A stretch of DNA of 64,000 nt from Lachnospiraceae bacterium (GTDB lineage Bacteria; Bacillota; Clostridia; Lachnospirales; Lachnospiraceae): NCBI GenBank assembly GCA_900765975.1, contig CAAFTS010000123.1:1-64000 (forward strand), written 5' to 3'. Below are positions 54,366 to 62,923 of this stretch, in pieces; position 1 is the first letter of the stretch, and each line of letters begins with the position of its first letter. The notes below the pieces were generated by a model, which saw only the letters and a program-made list of their open reading frames with translations, did no database searches and was not told the DNA's origin. The translations under genes and the position numbers were made by a program.

Positions 54366-55573
54366 TGGTCATGTCCCTCCATAATCATGTGATAGATGTG
54401 TTCCAGCTCTTCTGTATCCATAAGTACAGGAACCGGATACAGCGGGTTAGCTTCTTTGTCTGCATAGTGGGCAAGTTTTGGGATATCTTCTTCCCAGATT
54501 TCCGGAATCGTTGTACCGATACCGAATTGTGCATTGAAGTTCTTGATTGCCTGAATAAATTTTTGTGCTGCTTCATCGGAATCGGTTTCCGCCTGTGCAA
54601 TACCAGCAGCAATTGCAAGTGCATGTAATTTTTTAGAAATGACAGATCCATATGCCTCCAAAACGTAAGGGAGAATAACAGCATTTGCAAGTCCATGAGG
54701 CACGTTGTATTCACCGCCCAGAGAATGTGCAATTGCATGGACATAGCCTACATAGGATTTGGTAAATGCACATCCTGCGTAATAGGCAGCGTGCAGCATA
54801 TTCTTACGATTTTCAAAGTTTGATCCGTCTTCGTATGCACCTTCTATGTTTTCAAAAATAAGCTGGACTGCGAGCAGTGCATCTTTTCTTGTTCCAGGAG
54901 TTGTTGAGTTTCCGATAAATGCCTCTATGGCATGTGTCAATGCATCCATCCCGGTGGCAGCAGTGATGAAAGGAGGCATACTCATTGTAACCTTTGGATC
55001 TAGAACTGCATAGCGAGGAATAAGTGGAAAATCGTTAATGGCATATTTATATCGTGTGTCAGCATCGGTAATAACGGCCGCAAGTGTTGTTTCACTTCCG
55101 GTTCCCGCAGTGGTGGGGATTGCTATTAAAAGAGGAAGTTTATGTCTTACTTTTAAAATTCCTTTCATTTTAGACAGCGTCTTTGTCGGACATGCGATAC
55201 ATGCACCAACGGCCTTGGAGCAATCCAGACTGGAACCGCCGCCGAAACCGATGATAGAATCACAGTGATTTGTTTTGTAAAGTGCGAGGGCATCTGCTAC
55301 GTTATCTGTAGTTGGATTGGCAACTGTTTTGTCATAGATAAAGTAAGGAATGCCAGCGGCAGCAAGATGTTTTTCCAGATGTTTGGTAAGACCAAGACGG
55401 ATAATATCAGAATCAGTGATAATCAGAGGTCTTCCGCAGCGACGTTTTTCCAGAACTTCAGGAATAGACTTTACACTTCCTAAAATCTTCGGTTTTCGAT
55501 ATGGAAGAAATGGCAAGGCAAATCTTAATCCTGCTTGAAAAGTTCGACAATATATTTTTTTAAAATGGTTCAT
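54362..55573 (-). CDS. Iron-containing alcohol dehydrogenase
   Basis: A 403-residue group III alcohol dehydrogenase. The nucleotide part shows GFGGGSSLDCSKAVGAC and IPTTAGTGSETT; the metal ligands lie in the segment MDALTHAIEAF and in HAIAHSLGGEYNVPHGLANAVILPY. The substrate is not known. The ATG at 55573 (MNHFKK) is chosen because AAAGGA lies 9 nt upstream; the open frame starts at 55612. It overlaps the marR stop region by 14 nt and the aldehyde dehydrogenase by 4 nt, so aldehydes may pass between the two enzymes. Confidence 0.92.
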   Translation of the reverse strand: MNHFKKIYCRTFQAGLRFALPFLPYRKPKILGSVKSIPEVLEKRRCGRPLIITDSDIIRLGLTKHLEKHLAAAGIPYFIYDKTVANPTTDNVADALALYKTNHCDSIIGFGGGSSLDCSKAVGACIACPTKTLSKMKGILKVRHKLPLLIAIPTTAGTGSETTLAAVITDADTRYKYAINDFPLIPRYAVLDPKVTMSMPPFITAATGMDALTHAIEAFIGNSTTPGTRKDALLAVQLIFENIEGAYEDGSNFENRKNMLHAAYYAGCAFTKSYVGYVHAIAHSLGGEYNVPHGLANAVILPYVLEAYGSVISKKLHALAIAAGIAQAETDSDEAAQKFIQAIKNFNAQFGIGTTIPEIWEEDIPKLAHYADKEANPLYPVPVLMDTEELEHIYHMIMEGHDQ

Positions 55574-56021
55574 AGGAGTCATTCCTTTCAATGTTATCAA
55601 TGTTATTGGCAATTATGGAAAGTACACGGTAAAAGGTTTCCCGATCTTCATCGCTGATTCCCTTTCCGCTTAATTCTGTAATCTGTAGAATTGTCTTTCG
55701 GATTCCTTCTGCATAAGGTTTTCCTTTTTCTGTAAGGACTGCTTTCGCACGATATTTTTTCCCTTCGGCAGAACTGAGATAAGAAATAAATCCAATGGAT
55801 TCTAATTCAGACAGTATTCGGGAAATAGCAGCTTTGTCTTCGTTGCACTTTATACAAAGATCGGTCGCGGTTAGTCCATCTGATACAGAATAGAGATAAT
55901 GCATACACATGGCATGTGTTCCTTTGAGCCCAAAGAGATGCATTTCTTCTTTTTTTATTTTTTGTATTTTTTTATAAATTCTGGAAACGTTGGTTGTGAG
56001 TTTCTCAAAACGATCAATCAT
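55560..56021 (-). CDS. MarR-family regulator of the alcohol/aldehyde dehydrogenase operon
   Basis: A 153-residue winged-helix protein of the MarR family. LTATDLCIKCNEDKAAISRILSELESIGFI is the helix-turn-helix, SSAEGKKYRAKAVLTEKG the wing. Dimerisation helices flank it. It is the first gene of the operon and is preceded by GGAGGTG. Its promoter (56065-56093) and a palindrome at 56037-56052 lie directly upstream, so autoregulation is likely. The inducer is unknown; an aldehyde, alcohol or lipid is plausible. Confidence 0.88.
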   Translation of the reverse strand: MIDRFEKLTTNVSRIYKKIQKIKKEEMHLFGLKGTHAMCMHYLYSVSDGLTATDLCIKCNEDKAAISRILSELESIGFISYLSSAEGKKYRAKAVLTEKGKPYAEGIRKTILQITELSGKGISDEDRETFYRVLSIIANNIDNIERNDSYEPF

Positions 56022-56036
56022 AGAGCACCTCCGAAA

Positions 56037-56052
56037 TGTTGAATAATCAACA
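56037..56052. promoter_or_regulatory. Probable MarR operator
   Basis: TGTTGA-ATAA-TCAACA, a perfect palindrome between the marR -10 element and its start codon. The position just after the expected transcription start fits repression. Confidence 0.6.
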
Positions 56053-56064
56053 AGTTACAAGATG

Positions 56065-56093
56065 AATATATATCAGAAAAGAAGGATTGTCAA
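56065..56093 (-). promoter_or_regulatory. Promoter of the marR-adh-aldh operon
   Basis: On the reverse strand TTGACA (56093-56088), a 17-nt spacer and TATATT (56070-56065). Confidence 0.8.
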
Positions 56094-56129
56094 CGGATAA
56101 TGTTTCTGATTCTGTGAAATTAATAACGC

Positions 56130-56158
56130 TAGTCATAGCATAAATTCTATGCTATGAT
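56130..56158 (+). promoter_or_regulatory. Probable hom promoter overlapped by a dyad
   Basis: TAGTCA (56130-56135), 17 nt and TATGAT (56153-56158) with an extended TGC. The perfect dyad TCATAGCATA-N5-TATGCTATGA (56133-56157) covers it, as an operator would. Confidence 0.5.
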
Positions 56159-56222
56159 AAATAGCAACAGACTAATTAGGTAGTATGGAATATAAAATAT
56201 AAGGAAATAAGAGGAAAAGAAA

Positions 56223-57503
56223 ATGGCAAAAAAGATTCAAGTTGCGTTATTAGGAGCGGGAACTGTGGGAACCGGCGTATATAAATTGCTTCATAGAAGA
56301 GCAGGTGTGATGGAAAAAACAATAGGATCGGAATTGGAGATTAAGAAGATTCTGGTTCATAATCTGGAGAAGAAAAGAGAAGGAATTGATGCCAATCTGC
56401 TCACAAATAACTGGCAGGAGATTTTAAATGATGAGGAAATTCAAATCGTCATTGAAGTGATGGGAGGAATCGAACCGGCAAAGACTATGATTTTAGAGGC
56501 CCTTCATGCAGGAAAACATGTTGTGACAGCGAATAAAGACTTGATTGCAGTTCATGGCGGAGAACTGTTGGATGCAGCAGAGGAAAAACAGTGCGATTTC
56601 TTATTTGAGGCTGCTGTTGCAGGAGCAATTCCGATTATCCGTCCATTGAAACAGTGTCTTGCAGGCAATGAAATCACTGAAGTGTTAGGTATTGTAAATG
56701 GAACAACCAACTATATTTTGACGAAAATGTTTGAAGAAAATATGGGATTTGAAGAGGCTCTGGCAAAGGCAACGGAACTCGGATATGCGGAGGCAGACCC
56801 GACGGCAGATGTGGAAGGTCTGGATGCAGGACGTAAAGTAGCGATTATGGCGTCGATTGCATTTCATTCCAGAGTGGTCTTTGATGATGTGTATACCGAA
56901 GGAATTACAAAGATTACATCAAAAGATATTGCATATGCCAAAGAATTTGACAGTGTGATCAAGCTGTTAGGAGTTGCACGCAATACGGAGCAGGGGATTG
57001 AGGCCGGCGTTTATCCGATGATGCTGAATAAAGAACATCCACTGGCAGCAGTCCGAGATTCTTTTAACGCGGTCTTTGTGCATGGAGATGCGGTAGATGA
57101 CGCTATGTTTTATGGACGTGGAGCCGGAGAACTTCCGACTGCAAGTGCAATCATGGGTGATGTCATTGATGTTGCCCGAAATCTAAAATATGGCTGTAAT
57201 GGACGAATCAGTTGTACCTGCTACAATCAGATTCCGGTAAAATCATTTGATGAAGTGAAGAATAAATTCTTCCTGCGGATGCAGGTGCATAATAAACCGG
57301 GTGTATTGGCACAGATTGCACAGGTATTTGGTAATCATAAAGTAAGTATTGCGCGGGTTGTGCAGAAAAATGCACAATCAGAAAATGCAGAGCTGGTAAT
57401 CGTAACAGATAAGGTAAAAGAGAAACATTTGAAAAATGCACTGCAAGTTTTGAAAGACATGGAAGATATTATTGAAATCAGCAGCATGATTCGAGAGTAT
57501 TGA
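56223..57503 (+). CDS. hom: Homoserine dehydrogenase
   Basis: A 426-residue NAD(P)-dependent enzyme making homoserine for threonine and methionine. N-terminal Rossmann motif LLGAGTVGTGVYKLL, then VTANKDLIAVHG, catalytic region GIVNGTTNYILTKM and GYAEADPTADVEGLDAGRKVAIMAS. A C-terminal ACT domain (about 345-426; MQVHNKPGVLAQIAQVF) gives feedback control. It is monofunctional, with no aspartokinase part. It is divergent from the marR operon and followed by a second marR gene after 35 nt. Confidence 0.95.
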   Translation: MAKKIQVALLGAGTVGTGVYKLLHRRAGVMEKTIGSELEIKKILVHNLEKKREGIDANLLTNNWQEILNDEEIQIVIEVMGGIEPAKTMILEALHAGKHVVTANKDLIAVHGGELLDAAEEKQCDFLFEAAVAGAIPIIRPLKQCLAGNEITEVLGIVNGTTNYILTKMFEENMGFEEALAKATELGYAEADPTADVEGLDAGRKVAIMASIAFHSRVVFDDVYTEGITKITSKDIAYAKEFDSVIKLLGVARNTEQGIEAGVYPMMLNKEHPLAAVRDSFNAVFVHGDAVDDAMFYGRGAGELPTASAIMGDVIDVARNLKYGCNGRISCTCYNQIPVKSFDEVKNKFFLRMQVHNKPGVLAQIAQVFGNHKVSIARVVQKNAQSENAELVIVTDKVKEKHLKNALQVLKDMEDIIEISSMIREY

Positions 57504-57538
57504 TGAAATGAAAGTAGGAATGAAAGCCGGGTGGTTAT

Positions 57539-57973
57539 GTGGAAAAGCGAGGAAATCAAATAGGTTTCACTGTCAAACAGATCAATAACATTTATGAAAA
57601 AGAATTGAATGAACGGTTGAAAAAGCTTGGGATTACATCTTCCCAATGTGCAGTGCTGGACTATTTATTTCATACGAATAAGGAAGAGGTAAATCAGCGG
57701 GATGTTGAGAAAAATCTGAGTCTGAAGAATCCTACTGTTACAGGGATTTTAAAGCGTATGGAGGAAAAGGGATTTATTCTCAGTGTGCCGAATGCGGCGG
57801 ATAAACGGAAGAAAAATATTTATCTGACCGAAAAGGCATATGACATTCAGAGAAAGATGGATGCAGACCGGAGAAAGCTGGACAAACGATTGACAATTGG
57901 TCTGACGAAAAAAGAAGTAGAGGCTTTGAGCAGAGGTCTTGAAAAAGTATTGTATAATATTTCGGAACCGTAA
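57539..57973 (+). CDS. Second MarR-family regulator
   Basis: A 144-residue winged-helix protein. LGITSSQCAVLDYLFHTNKEEVNQRDVEKNLSLKNPTVTGILKRMEEKGFI contains the helix-turn-helix and DKRKKNIYLTEKAYD the wing. The start GTG 57539 has only a weak ribosome binding site. It lies between hom and thyA, 28 nt before the latter, so it may be co-transcribed with the thymidylate genes. The target is unknown. Confidence 0.88.
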   Translation: MEKRGNQIGFTVKQINNIYEKELNERLKKLGITSSQCAVLDYLFHTNKEEVNQRDVEKNLSLKNPTVTGILKRMEEKGFILSVPNAADKRKKNIYLTEKAYDIQRKMDADRRKLDKRLTIGLTKKEVEALSRGLEKVLYNISEP

Positions 57974-58001
57974 AGAACAGAAAAAGAAGGAGGCAGCAGA
58001 G

Positions 58002-58850
58002 GTGAGTTACGCAGATAAAGTATTTATAGATATGTGCAAAGATATTATTGAAAATGGAACGAGTACAGAGGGAGAAAAGGTTCGTCCGGTGTGGGAAGAC
58101 GGTGCGCCGGCATACACGATCAAGAAATTTGGAGTAGTAAACCGGTATGATCTTTCCAGAGAGTTTCCGGTGCTTACACTTCGTCGCACCGGAATTAAGA
58201 GTTGTACAGATGAGCTGTTATGGATCTGGCAGAAAAAATCCAACAATATTCATGAATTAAACAGTCATATCTGGGATAGCTGGGCAGATGAGGATGGTTC
58301 TATCGGAAAAGCATACGGGTATCAGATGCAGGTGAAACATCAGTATAAAGAAGGGCTGATGGATCAAGTAGACAGAGTAATCTATGATTTGAAAAATAAT
58401 CCGTACAGCCGGAGAATTATGACAAATATTTATGTGCATCAGGATCTGCATGAGATGAATCTGTACCCTTGTGCATATAGTATGACGTTCAATGTGACCA
58501 AGGAAGCAGATAGTGATAAGCTGACTTTGAATGGGATTTTGAATCAGCGTTCTCAAGATGTACTGGCGGCAAACAACTGGAATGTATGTCAATATGCAGT
58601 TCTTTTGCATATGCTGGCTCAGGTATGTGATATGAAAGTGGGAGAGTTTGTGCACGTAATTGCAGATGCTCATATATATGACCGTCATATTCCTCTGATC
58701 AAAGAATTGATTTCCAGAGAGCCTCTTCCGGCGCCGACTTTTTGGCTGAATCCAGAGATTAAAGATTTTTATCAGTTTACACCGGATGATGTGCGGCTGG
58801 AAAATTATGAGACACATCCGCAGATTAAAAATATTCCAATTGCAGTATAG
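58002..58850 (+). CDS. thyA: Thymidylate synthase
   Basis: A 282-residue enzyme making dTMP from dUMP with methylene-tetrahydrofolate. The catalytic cysteine lies in LYPCAYSMTF, where the common PCH is replaced by PCA; this needs no loss of activity but is unusual. Substrate motifs RSQDVLAANNWNVCQYAVLLHMLAQ and HVIADAHIYDRHI are present. GTG 58002 is chosen for AAGGAGG 8 nt upstream; the frame is open from 57939, inside the marR end. folA follows after 14 nt, as its product regenerates the folate used here. Confidence 0.93.
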   Translation: MSYADKVFIDMCKDIIENGTSTEGEKVRPVWEDGAPAYTIKKFGVVNRYDLSREFPVLTLRRTGIKSCTDELLWIWQKKSNNIHELNSHIWDSWADEDGSIGKAYGYQMQVKHQYKEGLMDQVDRVIYDLKNNPYSRRIMTNIYVHQDLHEMNLYPCAYSMTFNVTKEADSDKLTLNGILNQRSQDVLAANNWNVCQYAVLLHMLAQVCDMKVGEFVHVIADAHIYDRHIPLIKELISREPLPAPTFWLNPEIKDFYQFTPDDVRLENYETHPQIKNIPIAV

Positions 58851-58864
58851 AGGAGGTAGATGAG

Positions 58865-59353
58865 ATGAAAGCAATTGCAGCAGTAGACAAAAATTGGGCA
58901 ATCGGTAATAAAAATCGCCTACTGACCAGCATTCCGGCAGATATGAAGTTTTTTCGGGAGAAGACCAATGGTCATGTAGTCGTTATGGGCAGAAAGACAT
59001 TGGAAAGTTTTCCGAACGGTCTGCCATTGAAGAACAGAACGAATATTGTGCTTACAGCAAACAGGAGTTATCAAGTAAAGGATGCAATCGTTGTTCACAC
59101 GCAAGAGGAACTTTTAGAAGAATTAAAAAACTATGATTCTGAAGAAATCTATATCATTGGAGGCGAAAGTATTTATCGCATGATGATACCTTTTTGTGAT
59201 ACTGCATATATTACGAAGATAGATCACTCTTATGAGGCCGATACGTATTTCCCGAATCTGGATGAAATGGAAGATTGGCAGATGACGGAAGAAAGTGAAG
59301 AACAGACATGCTTTGATCTGGAATATGCGTTCACAAAATATGAGAAGTGCTAA
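58865..59353 (+). CDS. folA: Dihydrofolate reductase
   Basis: A 162-residue enzyme. It starts MKAIAAVDKNWAIGNKN, with IPADMKFFREKTNGHVVVMGRKTLESFP, IVLTANRSY, IYIGGESIYRMMIPFCDTAYITKID: the folate and NADPH sites are complete. GAGGAG precedes the ATG. It works with ThyA in the folate cycle and is encoded directly after it. Confidence 0.95.
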   Translation: MKAIAAVDKNWAIGNKNRLLTSIPADMKFFREKTNGHVVVMGRKTLESFPNGLPLKNRTNIVLTANRSYQVKDAIVVHTQEELLEELKNYDSEEIYIIGGESIYRMMIPFCDTAYITKIDHSYEADTYFPNLDEMEDWQMTEESEEQTCFDLEYAFTKYEKC

Positions 59354-59380
59354 ATACTGGGAAGGGAGAAAACAAGTGTT

Positions 59381-60019
59381 ATGGATACAACGTTGTTAAT
59401 TATAACAGCGGTTCTGATGATGGTTTTAGGAAGTATCTATGTAGCAGGCAGGGAAAGAAATAAAAGGAAGGTGCTTGCGTTTAAAGCAGCGGCAACGCTG
59501 GCAGCAGATATGTTGGCAGTGATTGCGGCATTGCAGGAAAAAACAGTTTCGGTATGGTTTGTAGCAGTTGGAATCTTTCTTTATGCGTGTGCAGATATTT
59601 TGTTGGAAATAAAATTTATATGGGGAATCCTTTGTTTTGGGGTTGGGCACGTGTGGATGATTGCAGGAATTGGCTTACAGGGAATTTCCGCAGGTGCGTC
59701 AGTACTCATTTTCGTACTTTTGTATGGGATTGCGTTCTTTGTCTTTCATCCATATTTCGGAAGGCTGAAACAGTTGAAAATGCCGGGCTTAATCTATGCA
59801 GCACTTCTTTGCATGATGAGTGCAGCTGCATGGGGAGCAGCGATTACAGCAGGAACGATGTGGAGCTGGGCGAGAGCAGTGGGAAGTTTATGCTTTGTAA
59901 TTTCAGATGGGATTATCGGATGGACATTTATACATCGTTCCAGAACACGATGCAGTGGAGCGATTCTGATGATTTTGTATTATCTAGCAGTGTATCTGTT
60001 AGGGGCTGCGGGGCTTTGA
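59381..60019 (+). CDS. YhhN-family membrane protein
   Basis: A 212-residue protein with about eight membrane helices, matching the YhhN/TMEM86 family. Typical are KAAATLAADMLAV, FLYACADILLEIKFIWGILCFGVGHVWMI and the end WARAVGSLCFVISDGIIGW. Animal relatives hydrolyse lysoplasmalogen; clostridia make plasmalogens, so a lipid role is plausible but unproven. It follows folA by 27 nt. A hairpin without T-run spans its stop codon (60013-60035). Confidence 0.82.
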   Translation: MDTTLLIITAVLMMVLGSIYVAGRERNKRKVLAFKAAATLAADMLAVIAALQEKTVSVWFVAVGIFLYACADILLEIKFIWGILCFGVGHVWMIAGIGLQGISAGASVLIFVLLYGIAFFVFHPYFGRLKQLKMPGLIYAALLCMMSAAAWGAAITAGTMWSWARAVGSLCFVISDGIIGWTFIHRSRTRCSGAILMILYYLAVYLLGAAGL

Positions 60020-60098
60020 TTTGTATCATCAAAGCTGAAAAGGGGAAAAGAAAAGCCCATATAAATCTGTAATGTTAAAAAACATCAAGAAAACAACG

Positions 60099-60127
60099 TT
60101 GACAAAGTGAAAATCACACAGTATAAT
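60099..60127 (+). promoter_or_regulatory. ilvB promoter
   Basis: TTGACA (60099-60104), 17 nt and TATAAT (60122-60127): a consensus promoter that starts the T-box leader near 60134. Confidence 0.92.
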
Positions 60128-60133
60128 AAATAT

Positions 60134-60451
60134 AATCTTTTATTGATAAGTACAACCTATATAAAAAATGCAGTGATAAGGAGGAGTACATAATCTTCGG
60201 AAGCAAAGAGAGTAGGTGGCTGGTGTGAACCTTCGAGAAGGAATTATGGAAGTAGCCTTTGAGCAGTGGATTGAACAGGTATTACAGATATGAGATACCT
60301 CAGTAAACTTCAACGTATTTCCTACGTTATCGGGAAGCGGTATAGGCAGATATTTCCTGTACCGGCAGAGTGCAGAGGATTTCTCTGAATTTAGGTGGTA
60401 CCGCGGATCAGTATTCGCCCTGAGTTTTATACAGACTCGGGGTGTTTTTTA
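60134..60451 (+). promoter_or_regulatory. T-box riboswitch, probable valine specifier
   Basis: The T-box core AGGTGGTACCGCGG is at 60393-60406, with the TGGT that pairs with the tRNA end at 60396-60399. Stem I features are visible upstream (AGAGAG and the GTGTGAACC loop). The probable specifier is GTA (Val) at 60252-60254, in the usual GAA-xxx-xCC context. A terminator follows (stem 60416-60425 with 60436-60445, then T-run). Uncharged tRNA-Val would favour antitermination and expression of ilvBN, which fits the pathway. The codon choice rests on pattern, not on folding. Confidence 0.9.
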
Positions 60452-60524
60452 TTACTTAAAAAGCTTAGGAACTATGTAATAAAATCCCATTTGTAGAGGT
60501 TGAAAAATAAGAGGAGGACGGTAT

Positions 60525-62243
60525 ATGAGACAGATTTCAGGAAATAAGTTATTGGTAAAAGCGTTAAAAGAAGAAGGCGTAGATACAATCTTCGGATATC
60601 CTGGAGCATGTACAATTGATATCAGTGATGAATTGTATAAGCAGGATGAGATTCGCGTGATTCTTCCGAGACATGAACAGGCGTTGGTACATGAAGCAGA
60701 TGCCTATGCAAGAACGACTGGGAAGGTGGGAGTGTGTCTTGTGACAAGCGGTCCTGGAGCGACCAATCTGGTGACAGGATTAGCTACGGCCAATTATGAT
60801 AGTGTACCGCTTGTGTGCTTTACTGGTCAGGTGGCGCGTCATTTGATTGGAAATGATGCCTTTCAGGAAGTAGATATTGTGGGGATTACAAGAAGTATTA
60901 CCAAATATGGTGTGACAGTGAAAAAACGAGAGGATCTGGGGCGAATCATCAAAGAGGCATTTTATATTGCGCGTACGGGAAAACCAGGGCCGGTGTTGAT
61001 CGATCTTCCAAAAGATGTGATGGCAGAGTTGGGAAATGCAGAATATCCAAAAGAGGTAAATATACGTGGGTATAAGCCGAATACAAGTGTTCATATCGGA
61101 CAGTTAAAACGAGCACTGAAGATGCTCCATAAAGCGAAGAGACCTTTGTTTCTTGCAGGTGGCGGTGTTAATATTGCCGGAGCTAATACAGTGTTTACGG
61201 AGGTAGTAGAGAAAACGAAGGTGCCTGTTGTAACGACAATCATGGGACGAGGGGCAATTCCAACCAACCATCCGCTGTTTATCGGCAATCTTGGAATGCA
61301 TGGAGCTTATGCAGCAAACATGGCAGTCAGTGAATGTGATGTTCTGTTTTCCATCGGAACAAGATTTAACGATAGAATTACCGGAAAACTGCATGCATTT
61401 GCCCCAAAGGCACAGATTATTCATATTGACATCGATACGGCATCTATTTCTAGAAATATTCACGTAGATGTGCCGATTGTTGCTGATGCAAAGGCGGCAA
61501 TCACGAAGATGAATGAATATGTAGAACCATGTATGACAGAGAAATGGCTGGCAAAGATCTCTGAATGGAAATTAGAGCATCCGTTGGATATGAAGAAACA
61601 CGCGACAATGGGACCAAAGGATATTATAGACGAAATAAACCGCCAGTTTGAGGAGGCAATTGTAGTTACAGATGTGGGACAGCATCAGATGTTTGCTGCA
61701 CAGTATACAGAGATTACCGCGAAAAAGAAGATCATTATGTCCGGAGGGTTGGGGACGATGGGATATGGTTTTCCAGGTGCAATCGGAGCAAAGCTGGGAA
61801 ATCCGGATACACCGGTCATTGCAATTTCTGGGGATGGCGGCATGCAGATGAACATTCAGGAGTTTGCAACAGCGGTTTTGGAAGAACTTCCTTTGATTTT
61901 GTGTGTATTTAATAATACTTATCTTGGAATGGTTCGACAGTGGCAGAAATTATTTTATGGAAAGCGTTATGGAATGACGAATTTGCGTTCCGGAGCTTTG
62001 TTTCGAAGAACCAATGGCGAAGAGATGCCGGAGTATACCCCGGATTTTATAAAACTGGCGGAAAGTTACGGTGCAAAAGGTATTCGTGTTACAAAGCGGG
62101 AAGAGATTTCAGCAGCCTTTGAAGAGGCAAAGAAAAATACAACAGTTCCGACTTTGATCGAATTTATCATTGATCCGGAAGAAATGGTTTATCCAATGAT
62201 CCAGCCTGGCGGTACGTTAGAGCAGATGATCTTGGATTGTTAA
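60525..62243 (+). CDS. ilvB: Acetolactate synthase, large subunit
   Basis: A 572-residue thiamine diphosphate enzyme, the first common step to valine, leucine and isoleucine. FGYPGACTIDISDEL (catalytic Glu region RHEQALVHEADAYAR), SGPGATNLVTGLATA, and the ThDP motif SGDGGMQMNIQEFATAVLEELPLILCVFNN are all present. GAGGAGG precedes the ATG. The gene is controlled by the T-box upstream, and ilvN follows with a 14-nt gap. Its expression probably answers valine supply. Confidence 0.96.
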   Translation: MRQISGNKLLVKALKEEGVDTIFGYPGACTIDISDELYKQDEIRVILPRHEQALVHEADAYARTTGKVGVCLVTSGPGATNLVTGLATANYDSVPLVCFTGQVARHLIGNDAFQEVDIVGITRSITKYGVTVKKREDLGRIIKEAFYIARTGKPGPVLIDLPKDVMAELGNAEYPKEVNIRGYKPNTSVHIGQLKRALKMLHKAKRPLFLAGGGVNIAGANTVFTEVVEKTKVPVVTTIMGRGAIPTNHPLFIGNLGMHGAYAANMAVSECDVLFSIGTRFNDRITGKLHAFAPKAQIIHIDIDTASISRNIHVDVPIVADAKAAITKMNEYVEPCMTEKWLAKISEWKLEHPLDMKKHATMGPKDIIDEINRQFEEAIVVTDVGQHQMFAAQYTEITAKKKIIMSGGLGTMGYGFPGAIGAKLGNPDTPVIAISGDGGMQMNIQEFATAVLEELPLILCVFNNTYLGMVRQWQKLFYGKRYGMTNLRSGALFRRTNGEEMPEYTPDFIKLAESYGAKGIRVTKREEISAAFEEAKKNTTVPTLIEFIIDPEEMVYPMIQPGGTLEQMILDC

Positions 62244-62257
62244 AGGAGGGAAAATGT

Positions 62258-62767
62258 ATGGATAATAATATGAAAAAGAGATGGATTTCTTTATATGTAG
62301 AAAACCAGGTGGGTGTTCTTTCTAAAATTTCCGGGCTTTTTTCCGGCAAGTGCTATAATTTGGACAGTTTGACAGTAGGAACAACAGAAGACCCGACGGT
62401 ATCCCGTATGACGATTGCAACAGTCAGTGATGATGAAACGTTTGAACAGATTAAAAAGCAGTTAAACCGTATGGTAGAAGTCATCAAGGTAATTGATTTT
62501 ACGAATGTGTTTGTTCGGATGAAAGAGATTCTTTATGTAAAAGTGCAGAAATGTTCCTTAGAAGAGAAGACGGAACTGTTTCAGATTGCAGAGACCTTTA
62601 AGGCAAGGGTAATAGACTATGGAAGGGACAGTGTGCTTTTGGAATTTGTACAGACAGCTACAAAGAATGACGCTGTTGTGAAATTGATGAAGGAAGAATT
62701 TAAAAATATTGAAGTGGTGCGAGGCGGTAGCGTTGGAATAGAATCTATCAGTATGATGGAACGATAG
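62258..62767 (+). CDS. ilvN: Acetolactate synthase, small (regulatory) subunit
   Basis: A 169-residue regulatory subunit. The N-terminal ACT domain reads WISLYVENQVGVLSKISGLFSGKCYNLDSLTVG; the C-terminal ALS_ss_C domain includes IAETFKARVIDYGRDSVLLEFV. It confers valine feedback on IlvB. ATG 62258 with GGAGG 7 nt upstream is used; the open frame begins with a TTG inside ilvB. Confidence 0.94.
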   Translation: MDNNMKKRWISLYVENQVGVLSKISGLFSGKCYNLDSLTVGTTEDPTVSRMTIATVSDDETFEQIKKQLNRMVEVIKVIDFTNVFVRMKEILYVKVQKCSLEEKTELFQIAETFKARVIDYGRDSVLLEFVQTATKNDAVVKLMKEEFKNIEVVRGGSVGIESISMMER

Positions 62768-62809
62768 ATTTCGACATACTTCTTTTTGACAAAAAAACAG
62801 AGTGCGCTC

Positions 62810-62838
62810 TTGATTTTTGAAAAAAGCAGTATTATAAT
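62810..62838 (+). promoter_or_regulatory. Predicted ilvE promoter
   Basis: TTGATT (62810-62815), 17 nt and TATAAT (62833-62838), so the aminotransferase may be transcribed apart from ilvBN. Confidence 0.65.
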
Positions 62839-62923
62839 GAGTACAGTTCAAAATACATTCATGAATTAAAGCGATAACGTGAATAATGATATATGTTTCT
62901 TTACTGGAATGGAGGAGATGGAA

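Noticed and set aside
60013-60035. Hairpin at the end of the YhhN gene as a terminator
   Set aside because: The 8-bp stem has no following T-run.
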